Assembly (NCBI RefSeq): GCF_000178975.2
Contig: NC_015064.1
Coordinates: 930,001 to 994,000, forward strand
Direction: 5' to 3'
DNA: 64,000 nucleotides
Source: Granulicella tundricola MP5ACTX9
GTDB lineage: Bacteria > Acidobacteriota > Terriglobia > Terriglobales > Acidobacteriaceae
Each line of letters opens with the position of its first letter. Position 1 is the first letter of the stretch. The notes under the pieces are model-generated. The model saw nothing but the letters and a program-made list of their open reading frames with translations, was not told the origin of the DNA and ran no database searches. Positions 35,887 to 44,458 of this stretch are shown here, piece after piece. The position numbers and the translations under genes were made by a program.

Positions 35887-36643
35887 ACCGCACCACAATC
35901 GGCGTGTGATCGGAGGGTTTAGCCTCCCCCCGCGGTCCCCGGTCGATCTCGCAGCTCTCAAGCCTCCCTGCCATCTCCGCCGTCAGTAGAAAGTGATCGA
36001 TCCGAATCCCACGGTTGCTCTCAAACGCCTGCCGGAAGTAATCCCAGAACGTGAACTGTCCGCCCAGTCCCGGATGCAGCGTTCGGAACGCATCCGTATA
36101 CCCCAGCTCCAGCATTCCCCGGTACCGTGCTCGGGATTCCGGCTGAAACAACGCGTCGTGAACCCACGATGCCGGCTTATGGCAGTCGATCTCCTCCGGA
36201 ATCACATTGAAGTCGCCGCCAATCACAGTCGGCACCCCGTCCCCCAACCACACCTTCATCTGCTCCATCAGCCGGTCCATCCACGCCAGCTTGTACTCGA
36301 ACTTCGGCGTCCCCACCGGATTGCCGTTCGGCAGATAAATGTTCACCACCCGCATCCCATCGATCATCGCCTCCAGAAACCGCGCATGACTGTCCTCCGG
36401 ATCGCCTGCCAGCGTCGTACTCACCACCTCCAGCGGCGTGCGAGAGACGATCGCCACCCCGTTGTATGCCTTCTGCGTCACCGCAGCGGAGTGGTACCCC
36501 TGCTCCATAAACCACTCCGCAGGGAACTCCGTCCCCTTCAGCTCCTGCAACAGCAGCACGTCGGGCTGCCGAGCCGCCAGCCACCTCTTCACATGCTCCG
36601 CCCGGGCACGAATCGAATTCACATTCCAGCTCGCTACTTCGAT
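35879..36643 (-). CDS. xth: exodeoxyribonuclease III / AP endonuclease
   Basis: About 254 residues. Motifs: ASWNVNSIRARAEHVKRWL (metal Asn), DVLLLQELKG (Glu), YNGVAIVSR, VVNIYLPNG, TVIGGDFNVIPEEIDC, RIDHFLLT and KPSDHTPIVV. Removes 3' blocks and cuts abasic sites in base-excision repair. The conserved start VASWNVNS needs translation upstream of the first usual start (GTG 36622). The only fitting codon is ATC at 36641-36643, with GGGAGGG just before it and overlap with the previous stop, so I extend to 36643; 36622 would cut the metal-binding Asn. Confidence 0.85.
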   Translation of the reverse strand: MEVASWNVNSIRARAEHVKRWLAARQPDVLLLQELKGTEFPAEWFMEQGYHSAAVTQKAYNGVAIVSRTPLEVVSTTLAGDPEDSHARFLEAMIDGMRVVNIYLPNGNPVGTPKFEYKLAWMDRLMEQMKVWLGDGVPTVIGGDFNVIPEEIDCHKPASWVHDALFQPESRARYRGMLELGYTDAFRTLHPGLGGQFTFWDYFRQAFESNRGIRIDHFLLTAEMAGRLESCEIDRGPRGEAKPSDHTPIVVRFR

Positions 36644-37002
36644 GACGCCCTCCCGGCTTTCTTCACTTGAACCTTCTTCCTCGGCGCAGCTTTCGGGTCC
36701 GAGCCCACCAACGCACGCACCACATCCAGCTCCCGCAGATATTCGTCTGAAGGAATCTTCGCCAGAATCCCTCGCAAAGTCTCATTGGCTCCAGCCGACA
36801 GTGCCTCGCTCCCCTTTGCCTCATGGGCCAGTTCACACAGAGCATCCTCATATTGCGCGATACTCCGCACCGCATGAAGGACCATATTTAGCCCATGATA
36901 AAGAGAGGTCGAAGCAGGTTGCGACTCAGTTTTCAAGCGGGCTTTGAGCTTGATCTTAGGCTTGGCATGATCGGCAACATTCGCAATCTTCTTCGTTGTC
37001 AT
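36634..37002 (-). CDS. conserved hypothetical protein
   Basis: A 122-residue basic protein (from MTTKKIANVADHAK). KPKIKLKARLKTE and a Lys-rich C-terminus (RKKVQVKKAGRASSK) flank a helical middle (YHGLNMVLHAVRSIAQYEDALCEL, SDEYLRELDVVRALVG). Its stop overlaps the upstream region and presumed start of the exonuclease III gene, so the pair is co-translated. GTG at 37011 is an alternative start. No family recognised. Confidence 0.65.
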   Translation of the reverse strand: MTTKKIANVADHAKPKIKLKARLKTESQPASTSLYHGLNMVLHAVRSIAQYEDALCELAHEAKGSEALSAGANETLRGILAKIPSDEYLRELDVVRALVGSDPKAAPRKKVQVKKAGRASSK

Positions 37003-37042
37003 AACTCTCACTAGGATGCCGGAACCGTCTCCTCCGCTACAT

Positions 37043-38149
37043 CTACAGACTCCCCAAACAGCGGCGTCCTCGCCTCCGCCTCCACCTGGAAGTGCTCAAC
37101 CCCACCCCCACCAGGCGAAAAAGTTGCTCCGGCCCGAACTCCACCCGGCTGCACAAGAACACAGCCACATCGCCCAGCATCTCCGCGCTCGTCGGCATCG
37201 CGAGCGGCGTCAGGCTCCGCGTCAGCGTACTGAACTCCTTCGTCTTCAGCTTCAGCACCACAGTCCTCGCCATCCGAGCATTCTGCCGGGAGGCCAGCCA
37301 AACCTTCTCCGCCAGCCTGCGCACCAGGGGCTCAGTCTCTGCCAGCGGAATGTCTTTCTCAAACGTGTCCTCCGCGGACAAGGATTTGCTGGACCGGTTC
37401 GCCACCACCGGGTTCTCATCAACCCCCCGAGCCAGCTCATACAGCCGCCGCCCATACCGCCCAAAGTGCTGCTCCAGCGTCGGATGGTCCATCGCATGCA
37501 GATCCCCCACCGTCGCAATCCCCACCGACTTCATCCGCTCCTCCGTCACCTTCCCCACACCCGGAATCCGTCCCACCGGAAGCGGCATCAGGAACCCTTG
37601 CACCTCGTGCGGCTGAATCACAAAAAGCCCATCCGGCTTCTTCCAGTCGGACGCAATCTTCGCCAGAAACTTGTTCGGCGCCACCCCCGCCGACGCTGTC
37701 AGGTTCAACTCCTCGCGGATCTGTTCCCGGATCATCTTCGCCACTCGGGTCGCCGTCGCCAGTCCCAACTTATTCTCGGTCACATCCAGGTAGGCCTCAT
37801 CCAGCGAAAGCGGTTCCACCAGATCCGTGTGACGCTCAAAGATCTCCCGCACCGCGCGCGATACCGCCTTGTACCGCGTAAAGTCCGGCGGCACAAAGAT
37901 TGCCTCCGGGCATAGCCGTTCCGCAGTCACAGCAGGCATCGCAGACCGAACCCCAAACCGCCTCGCCTCATAAGAAGCCGCGCACACCACAGAGCGCCGC
38001 CCCTTCCAAGCCACCACCACCGGCCGCCCCCGCAGCCCCGCATCGTCGCGTTGTTCCACCGACGCATAAAACGCGTCCATATCCACATGAACGATCTTCC
38101 GGCCGGAACCGCCCTCCCGCCGCTCCGCCGACACCTGTTCGATCTCCAT
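37043..38149 (-). CDS. dinB: DNA polymerase IV (Y family)
   Basis: A 368-residue translesion polymerase: KIVHVDMDAFYASVEQRDD (catalytic Asp), PVVVAWKGRRSVVCAASYEARRFGVRSAM, LVEPLSLDEAYLDVT (SxDExxxD acidic pair), LTASAGVAPNKFLAKIASDWKKPDGLFVI and GVGKVTEERMKSVGI (HhH). Length matches DinB. No beta-clamp motif checked. The downstream hypothetical gene and the xth gene share the strand, so this is probably a DNA-repair operon. Confidence 0.95.
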   Translation of the reverse strand: MEIEQVSAERREGGSGRKIVHVDMDAFYASVEQRDDAGLRGRPVVVAWKGRRSVVCAASYEARRFGVRSAMPAVTAERLCPEAIFVPPDFTRYKAVSRAVREIFERHTDLVEPLSLDEAYLDVTENKLGLATATRVAKMIREQIREELNLTASAGVAPNKFLAKIASDWKKPDGLFVIQPHEVQGFLMPLPVGRIPGVGKVTEERMKSVGIATVGDLHAMDHPTLEQHFGRYGRRLYELARGVDENPVVANRSSKSLSAEDTFEKDIPLAETEPLVRRLAEKVWLASRQNARMARTVVLKLKTKEFSTLTRSLTPLAMPTSAEMLGDVAVFLCSRVEFGPEQLFRLVGVGLSTSRWRRRRGRRCLGSL

Positions 38150-38220
38150 CCGCAGCTGCCTCTCGCGACAGCTCCATCATAAGCGAACAAAAGGAGAATG
38201 AAAAGCGTCCCCGCGTCGGC

Positions 38221-38832
38221 CTATGCCGCCCGCTGCGACTTCCCGTCGGAACTCACCGCAACCGTCAACTCCGGCCAGGTAGGCTCCACACTCAAGAACT
38301 CATCCAGCTCGTCGCGTTCCTCGCGCTCCCGAGCCGCCGCCGCATGATTCATCGCAGCCTTGTTCGCCGCAACCGCATGCTCCGCCGCAGCTTGCGCCCG
38401 AGCCTGCGCCGCACGCGCCGTAGCCGCCATCGCCGCCGCATTCGCCTGTGCGGCCATCGCATGCGCCACCATGGCCTCGCTCTCGGCCTCAGCCACGATG
38501 CTCTTCAGATCCCGATCCCGCCGAGGCACCCGTTGCGGAGCCCCATAAGGCACCGACTCCTGGTAACCCATCGCCGGACGACGCACCGGAGCAACCGCCA
38601 TCTCCGTTTCAGCGACATACGGAGCAACAGGCGTCAGATGACTCATATCCCCCGGCACCCGCACCGGAAGATCCAAATCCTCGTCGAAAGCCGCCGCCAC
38701 CGGAACCACCGGCGTCGCAGCAATCTTTTCTTTCTTCTCGCGACCTCCAACGATCGCGATCACACAAGGCGCCAACAGCATAAGGAAGAAGCCAACCAAG
38801 ACAACAACAGTCATGCGAATCACCTGCCCCAT
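38221..38832 (-). CDS. membrane-anchored Ala-rich protein, hypothetical
   Basis: A 203-residue protein. One N-terminal TM (MTVVVLVGFFLMLLAPCVIAIVGG), a Pro/Val-rich linker, then an Ala/Glu-rich coiled coil (AEAESEAMVAHAMAAQANAAAMAATARAAQARAQAAAEHAV, split here at about residues 115-155). Likely a cytoplasmic coiled coil tethered to the membrane. No family recognised. Confidence 0.65.
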   Translation of the reverse strand: MGQVIRMTVVVLVGFFLMLLAPCVIAIVGGREKKEKIAATPVVPVAAAFDEDLDLPVRVPGDMSHLTPVAPYVAETEMAVAPVRRPAMGYQESVPYGAPQRVPRRDRDLKSIVAEAESEAMVAHAMAAQANAAAMAATARAAQARAQAAAEHAVAANKAAMNHAAAAREREERDELDEFLSVEPTWPELTVAVSSDGKSQRAA

Positions 38833-38967
38833 TCAGCCGTGATGTTCGGCCGGGCTTTACGTACCCCTCCATTCTCCCCCCGCCCGCCCCATCCCACAAC
38901 ACAAAAACAGTGCAATCGGACAAATTCGCAATCCCACCTTCGGGTCATCCGTCCATACAATCAACCT

Positions 38968-39543
38968 ATGAATCCGCAGGAAGCCCTCACCCGCGCCCGC
39001 AACATCAAGCTCCTCCTCTTCGACGTAGACGGCGTCCTCACCAACGGCGACATCACCGTCCACCCCACCGGCGACGGCACCTTCACCGAAATCAAATCCT
39101 TCTCCGCCCACGACGGCCTCGGCATCGCCTTTGCCCGTCTCGTCGGCCTCCGCACCGGCATCATCACCAAGCGCCACACCCAGGCCGTGGCCATCCGCAC
39201 CCGAGACCTCAAGATGGAGTTCATCTACCAGGGCCAGCACCACAAACCCAGCGCCCTCTATGACATCCAGGCCAAAACCGGCCTCGCCCTCACCCAGATC
39301 GCATACGTCGGTGACGACATCGTCGACCTCCCCGTCCTTCGTCTCTGCGGCCTCGCCATCGCCACCGCCAACGCCCGCCCCCAGGTCAAAGCCGCCGCCC
39401 ACTACATCACCCCCAACCCCGGCGGCCAGGGCGCAGGCCGTGACGCCATCGACTTCATCCTCACCGCCCAGGGCACCCTGGATCAGGCCATCGAGCAGTA
39501 CCTCGCAGAATCCACCCCCATCGCCGGCCCAGGAAATCAATAG
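38968..39543 (+). CDS. kdsC: HAD hydrolase, KdsC-like (3-deoxy-D-manno-octulosonate 8-phosphate phosphatase)
   Basis: A 191-residue HAD-superfamily phosphatase: LLLFDVDGVLTNG (nucleophile Asp with the KdsC G-V-L-T), FSAHDGLGI, TGIITKRHTQAVAIR and YVGDDIVDLPVL (motif IV). The family hydrolyses KDO-8-phosphate in lipopolysaccharide inner-core synthesis and acts as a tetramer. Start ATG 38968 (MNPQEALTRA). Followed after 35 bases by the Lhr gene. Confidence 0.87.
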   Translation: MNPQEALTRARNIKLLLFDVDGVLTNGDITVHPTGDGTFTEIKSFSAHDGLGIAFARLVGLRTGIITKRHTQAVAIRTRDLKMEFIYQGQHHKPSALYDIQAKTGLALTQIAYVGDDIVDLPVLRLCGLAIATANARPQVKAAAHYITPNPGGQGAGRDAIDFILTAQGTLDQAIEQYLAESTPIAGPGNQ

Positions 39544-39578
39544 AGGCGAACAAACCGCGAACGCGCTAGAATCACCCC

Positions 39579-42500
39579 ATGGTCGCCGAACCCGAACTCC
39601 AGACCGCGCTCCAGTGGGCACACCCCGTCGTCCAGGAGTGGTTCACGGCCAAGTTCGGCACCCCCACCGAGCCGCAAATAGCCGGCTGGCCCAGCATCCT
39701 CGCCGGCGAAACCACCCTCATCTCCGCCCCCACCGGCAGCGGCAAAACCCTCGCAGCGTTCCTCGTCTGTATCGACCAGCTCCTCCGCAAAGCCATCGCC
39801 GGAACCCTCGCCCCCTGTACGGAAGTCCTCTACGTCTCCCCCCTCAAAGCCCTCTCCAACGACGTCCAGAAGAACCTCGACGCACCCCTCCGCGAGATCC
39901 AGCATCTCGCCCTCGAACGCGGCTACCTCTCCACGGAGATCCGCACCGGCGTCCGCACCGGCGACACCCTCACCAAAGACCGTGCCGCCATGCTCCGCAA
40001 CCCGCCCCACATCCTCGTCACCACGCCTGAATCCCTCTACATCCTCCTCACCGCCGGCAAATCCCGGGAAAACCTCCGCCGCGTCCGCACCATCATCGTC
40101 GACGAGATCCACGCCGTAGCCGACGACAAACGCGGCGCACACCTCACCCTCTCACTCGAACGCCTGGAAGCCCTCGTCTGCGGCGAAAATACCCTCACCC
40201 CCGGCGCATTCCTCACCGGCTTGGCCACACCGCCACAACGCATCGGCCTCTCCGCCACCCAGAACCCCATCTCCCTCATCGCAGACTTCCTCACCGGCAT
40301 CCATCCCACCCGCAAGCCCGCCACCATCGTCCAGGTGGGCCAGCGCCGCCATCTCGACCTCGCCATTGAAATCCCCAGCGACGAACTAAGCTCCGTAGCC
40401 AGCACCGCCATGTGGACGGAGATCTTTGACAAGCTCGCCGCCCTCACCGACCATCACCGCAGCACCCTGGTCTTCGTCAACACCCGCCGCCTCGTAGAAA
40501 AAATATCCTTTGAGCTCTCTCAGCGCCTAAGCCCGGAGGACGTAGCCGCCCATCACGGCTCCCTCTCGCGAGGCCTCCGCCTCGATGCCGAGCAGCGATT
40601 AAAAAATGGGCAAATAAAAATCCTCATAGCCACCGGCTCCCTTGAACTCGGCATCGACATCGGCAACGTAGACCTCGTCTGCCAGATCAATACCACCCGA
40701 GCCGTCGCCGTCGCCATGCAGCGCGTAGGCCGCGCCGGCCACTGGCGCGGAGCCATCCCCAAGGGTCGTTTCTTCGCCACCACTCGCGACGACCTCCTCG
40801 AGCAGGCCGCCCTCATCCGCAAGATGCACGCCGGCGAACTCGACCTCCTCGAGATCCCCCCCGCCCCCATCGACGTCCTCATGCAGCAGATCGTCGCCAT
40901 GTGCGGTGCCGAGCCCTGGCCTGAAGAAACCCTCTACAACATCGTCCGCCGAGCCTATCCCTACCGCGATCTCACCCGCCCGCACTTTGAAGAACTCCTC
41001 AACCTCCTCCACAACGGCATAGAATCCAGCCGCGGCCGTTACGGCGCATACCTCCTTCGCGACGGAGTCCAGGGCCACCTCCACCCTCGCCGCGGCGCAC
41101 GCATGATCGCCATCGCCAACGGCGGTGCCATCCCTGACGTCAGCAACTTCGCCGTCATTCTGCAACCGGAAGGGTTACAAATCGCCACATTGGACGAGCA
41201 CTTCGCCGTAGACTCCTCCCCCGGCGACGTCGTCCTCCTCGGCAACTCGAGCTGGCGCATCCAGAAGGTAGAAGCGGTCGGTCGCGTATTAGTAGAAGAC
41301 GCCCACGGAGCCCCACCCAGCATCCCCTTCTGGGAAGGCGAAGCCCCCCAACGCACCAGCGTAGTCTCAGACGGCGTAGGCACCCTCCGCGAAGAGATCG
41401 CCGCCCGCACAAGCAAGGTAGCCCCCGCAGATCTCCTCAATCTGGGTGCCCCACGTCTCGATTCTGAGACGTGGGATCTACAGAATCCAACCCCGCATCA
41501 ACAGATCGAAGAAACCATAAGTTGGCTCCAACAAGAGACCTGCGTCTGTAGAGCCGGCGCCCTCCAACTCATCACTTACATCGTCTCCGGCCGAGCCGCC
41601 CTGGGCGCGGTCCCCTCCAAAACCACCATCATCGCCGAACGTTTCTTCGACGACGGTGGAGGCATGCAACTCATCCTCCACGCCCCCTTCGGCGGTCGCG
41701 TCAACAAGGCCTGGGGCCTCGCCCTGCGCAAGCGCTTCTGCCGAGGCTTCAACTTCGAGCTCCAGGCCGCCGCCACCGACAACGGCATCAACATCTCCCT
41801 CGCCGAGCAGCACTCCTTCCCGCTCTCAGACGTCTTCAAGTTCCTCACCGAGCACACCGCCAAGGAACTCCTCGAGCAAGCCGCCATCGCCAGCCCCATC
41901 TTCAAAAACCGCTGGCGCTGGGCCGCCGGACGCTCCCTACAGTTGCTCCGCATGTCCAAGGGCAAGCGCATAGCCCCGCAAATCCAGCGCACCCGTTCCG
42001 ACGATCTCATGGCCAACGTCTTCCCCCAGGCCGCAGCCTGCTTTGAGACCATCGTCGGCGACATAGAAATTCCCGACCACCCCCTCGTCCGCGAGGTCAT
42101 GCAGGACGTCCTCCAGGAGGCGATGGACCTCGAAGGCCTCATAGAAATCCTGCGCGGAATCGAGCAGGGAACCATCCGCTGCCTCGCCGTCGATTCCCCC
42201 ATCCCCTCCGTCTTCGCGCATGAGCTCATCAACGCCATGCCCTACGCCTACCTCGACGAAGCCGGAGCCGAAGAGCGCCGTGCCCGCGCCACCACTCTCC
42301 GCCGAGGCCTCCCCGCCACAGCCGAAGACGCAGGCCGCCTCGACCAGGCCGCCATCGACACCGTCCGCCGCCAGCTGTGGCCTGATCTCCGCGACGAACA
42401 TGAGCTCCACGACCTCCTCCTCACCCTCACCATCCTCCCCCTCGCCACCCTCGACACCGAACCCGTCCAGGACTGGCCCATCTTCTACGAGCGCCTCCTC

Positions 42501-44195
42501 CGCACCAACCGCGTCCAAACCATAGACTGCGCCGGCAAACCCTGCTGGGTCCCCACCGAACGCCTTCAATCGGTAGCCACCCTCTTCACCTCTCCCACCA
42601 CCACCTCGACCGTCCTTCCCCCTCAGGCCGTCATTCTGAGCGAAGCTCAGAACCTCAGTATTTCGCCCGAAGCGCCACAACCCTTACCCCTCACCCCAGA
42701 ATCCGCCACCCTCTCCCTGGTCCAGGGCTGGCTCCAAATCCTCGGCCCCACCACCGCCAACGCCCTGGCCACCCGCCTCAACCTCTCCCCCGCGCAAATC
42801 TTCCAATCCTTCCTAACCATGGAACTCCAGGGCCTCTTACTAAGAGGCACCTTCGAACTCCCCCCCACACAAATCGACCACGAGATCGAGTGGTGCGAAC
42901 GCCGCATCCTCCAGCGCATCCACCGCCTCACCCTCGGCACCCTCCGCAAACAGATTGAGCCCGTCTCCCCCGCCGTCTACATGCGCTGGCTCCTCGGCTG
43001 GCAGCACCTCGCCCCGCAAACTCAACTCTCTGGCGAAGAAGGCCTATTAGAAGTCCTCTCCAAACTAGAAGGCTTTGAAGCCCCCGCCGTCGAGTGGGAA
43101 CGCACCCTCCTCCCCGCCCGCGTCGCCAACTATGACCCCCGCTGGCTCGACTCCCTCTGCCTCTCCGGCGCAGTAGGCTGGGGCCGAGTCTCCCCCCACC
43201 CCGCCTGGTCCACCGGAGACGGCGGAGCACCCCGCCGCGTCATCCCCACCAACGCCGCCCCCATCACCTTCTACATCCGTGAATCAGCCGAGTGGCTCCC
43301 CGCCGCACTAGCGGCCCAATGCGTCGACGAATCCAATCTCCTCAAAGCCTTAAGCCAGGACGCCCTCACCATCCGGGCCCTCCTCGCCCAGCGCGGAGCC
43401 TGCTTCTCCAACGACCTCCAGCGCATCACCGGCCTCACCCGCCAGCAGACCCAGCACGCCCTCTGGGAGCTAGCCACCGCCGGCCTCGCCTCCGCAGACG
43501 GCTTTGACCAACTCCGCGGCATGATGGACCCCCGCCGCAAAGCTGCCGCCGCAACCCCCACCACATTAGCCCGCAAATCCGCCGCTCGCACCACCGCAGG
43601 CCGCTGGTCCCTCCTATGCGAAGAGCATGGACCCAGCGAAAATCCGGGTGCCCCACGTCCCGATTCTGGGACGTGGGTTCCTCATACTACCTTTGAAGCC
43701 CGTAGAGCCGAAGCCCAGGCCCACTCCATCGCCAACGCCCGCCGCCAATCCGCCGCACACGACTCCGCCGCCCGCATGCTCCTCTGTCGCTACGGTGTCC
43801 TCTTCCGTGACCTCCTCGAGCGCGAATCCAACGCACCCAAATGGCGCGATCTCCTCCCCATCCTCCGCCGCCTGGAAGCCCGCGGCGAACTCCGCGGAGG
43901 CCGTTTCGTCACCGGCTTCAGCGGCGAGCAGTTCGCCCTTGCTGAAGCCGTAGACTCCCTCCGCGCCTCCCGCAACCAGGCCTCCGACCACGAGATCACC
44001 GTAGCCGGAGCCGACCCCATGAACCTCATCGGAATCGTCATCCCCGGCGACCGCGTCCCCGCCGTCCCAGGCCGCTCCACAAAGTTCCGCAACGGTGTCA
44101 GTGTCCAAGACCCCACCAAACCTTCATCTCCTGAACCCGAATCCACCTTCACCCAGCCCACACCTGAGCCATCCACCATAGGATTATTCCAATAG
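39579..44195 (+). CDS. lhr: Lhr-type large ATP-dependent helicase
   Basis: A 1538-residue SF2 helicase: Walker A SAPTGSGKT (about residues 50-58), LYVSPLKALSNDV, DEIHAV, LSATQNP, IATGSLELGIDIG, MQRVGRAGHWRGA. After the core comes the Lhr C-terminal extension with winged-helix-like and unknown parts, used in DNA repair. Length matches the long Lhr type. Three hairpin repeats are read in frame: GAPRLDSETWD at 41450-41475, AVILSEAQNLSI at 42630-42664 and GAPRPDSGTWV at 43652-43677. All are in poorly conserved linkers of the extension. The DUF5522 gene follows 3 bases after the stop. Confidence 0.93.
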   Translation: MVAEPELQTALQWAHPVVQEWFTAKFGTPTEPQIAGWPSILAGETTLISAPTGSGKTLAAFLVCIDQLLRKAIAGTLAPCTEVLYVSPLKALSNDVQKNLDAPLREIQHLALERGYLSTEIRTGVRTGDTLTKDRAAMLRNPPHILVTTPESLYILLTAGKSRENLRRVRTIIVDEIHAVADDKRGAHLTLSLERLEALVCGENTLTPGAFLTGLATPPQRIGLSATQNPISLIADFLTGIHPTRKPATIVQVGQRRHLDLAIEIPSDELSSVASTAMWTEIFDKLAALTDHHRSTLVFVNTRRLVEKISFELSQRLSPEDVAAHHGSLSRGLRLDAEQRLKNGQIKILIATGSLELGIDIGNVDLVCQINTTRAVAVAMQRVGRAGHWRGAIPKGRFFATTRDDLLEQAALIRKMHAGELDLLEIPPAPIDVLMQQIVAMCGAEPWPEETLYNIVRRAYPYRDLTRPHFEELLNLLHNGIESSRGRYGAYLLRDGVQGHLHPRRGARMIAIANGGAIPDVSNFAVILQPEGLQIATLDEHFAVDSSPGDVVLLGNSSWRIQKVEAVGRVLVEDAHGAPPSIPFWEGEAPQRTSVVSDGVGTLREEIAARTSKVAPADLLNLGAPRLDSETWDLQNPTPHQQIEETISWLQQETCVCRAGALQLITYIVSGRAALGAVPSKTTIIAERFFDDGGGMQLILHAPFGGRVNKAWGLALRKRFCRGFNFELQAAATDNGINISLAEQHSFPLSDVFKFLTEHTAKELLEQAAIASPIFKNRWRWAAGRSLQLLRMSKGKRIAPQIQRTRSDDLMANVFPQAAACFETIVGDIEIPDHPLVREVMQDVLQEAMDLEGLIEILRGIEQGTIRCLAVDSPIPSVFAHELINAMPYAYLDEAGAEERRARATTLRRGLPATAEDAGRLDQAAIDTVRRQLWPDLRDEHELHDLLLTLTILPLATLDTEPVQDWPIFYERLLRTNRVQTIDCAGKPCWVPTERLQSVATLFTSPTTTSTVLPPQAVILSEAQNLSISPEAPQPLPLTPESATLSLVQGWLQILGPTTANALATRLNLSPAQIFQSFLTMELQGLLLRGTFELPPTQIDHEIEWCERRILQRIHRLTLGTLRKQIEPVSPAVYMRWLLGWQHLAPQTQLSGEEGLLEVLSKLEGFEAPAVEWERTLLPARVANYDPRWLDSLCLSGAVGWGRVSPHPAWSTGDGGAPRRVIPTNAAPITFYIRESAEWLPAALAAQCVDESNLLKALSQDALTIRALLAQRGACFSNDLQRITGLTRQQTQHALWELATAGLASADGFDQLRGMMDPRRKAAAATPTTLARKSAARTTAGRWSLLCEEHGPSENPGAPRPDSGTWVPHTTFEARRAEAQAHSIANARRQSAAHDSAARMLLCRYGVLFRDLLERESNAPKWRDLLPILRRLEARGELRGGRFVTGFSGEQFALAEAVDSLRASRNQASDHEITVAGADPMNLIGIVIPGDRVPAVPGRSTKFRNGVSVQDPTKPSSPEPESTFTQPTPEPSTIGLFQ
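41450..41475 (+). repeat. hairpin repeat type II inside lhr, copy 1
   Basis: Stem CCCACGTCTC (41450-41459), loop GATTCT, stem GAGACGTGGG (41466-41475). Translated as GAPRLDSETWD. Compare with copy 2 at 43652-43677; one stem base pair differs on both sides, keeping the hairpin. Confidence 0.85.
42630..42664 (+). repeat. REP-like hairpin type I inside lhr, in frame
   Basis: Stem TTCTGAGC (42634-42641), loop GAA, stem GCTCAGAA (42645-42652). The tail is degenerate (ACCTCAGTATTTC). Translated as AVILSEAQNLSISPE in an Ala/Pro-rich linker. Confidence 0.85.
43652..43677 (+). repeat. hairpin repeat type II inside lhr, copy 2
   Basis: Stem CCCACGTCCC (43652-43661), loop GATTCT, stem GGGACGTGGG (43668-43677). 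Same loop as copy 1; T-A in copy 1 is C-G here, a compensatory pair. Confidence 0.85.
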
Positions 44196-44198
44196 CCG

Positions 44199-44354
44199 AT
44201 GACCCAACCCATCCCGGAAGACCAGGCCGACCCAACCGAACTCTCCCCCGAAGACTTTTACTTCGACGGTCCCTACATGGTCTTCACCGCCGCCTACCAC
44301 CTCAAACGCGGCTACTGCTGCAACTCAGACTGCCGTCACTGCCCCTATAAATAA
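44199..44354 (+). CDS. DUF5522 family small protein
   Basis: A 51-residue Cys-rich protein beginning MTQPIPEDQADP, with FYFDGPYMVFTAAYHLKRG and the signature CCNSDCRHCPYK, which matches DUF5522 (CCxxxCRHCPY), a zinc or iron-sulfur-like small protein of unknown role. It starts 3 bases after the lhr stop. Confidence 0.85.
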   Translation: MTQPIPEDQADPTELSPEDFYFDGPYMVFTAAYHLKRGYCCNSDCRHCPYK

Positions 44355-44383
44355 AGTGCGTGCCATGATCGGGCCCGGGGCCT

Positions 44384-44425
44384 GAAGTCCAGACTTAACC
44401 CTCATGGATAGAAGACTTTAGATAC
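44384..44425 (+). repeat. degenerate dispersed element (GAAGTCCAGACTTAA ... GAAGACTTT)
   Basis: Shares GAAGTCCAGAC-TAA and GAAGACTTT with 22049-22085 in the same order. A G-rich tail follows both. Role unknown. Confidence 0.4.
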
Positions 44426-44458
44426 TTTTCCCCTGGTAGGGGCAAGGGGTCGATTTCC

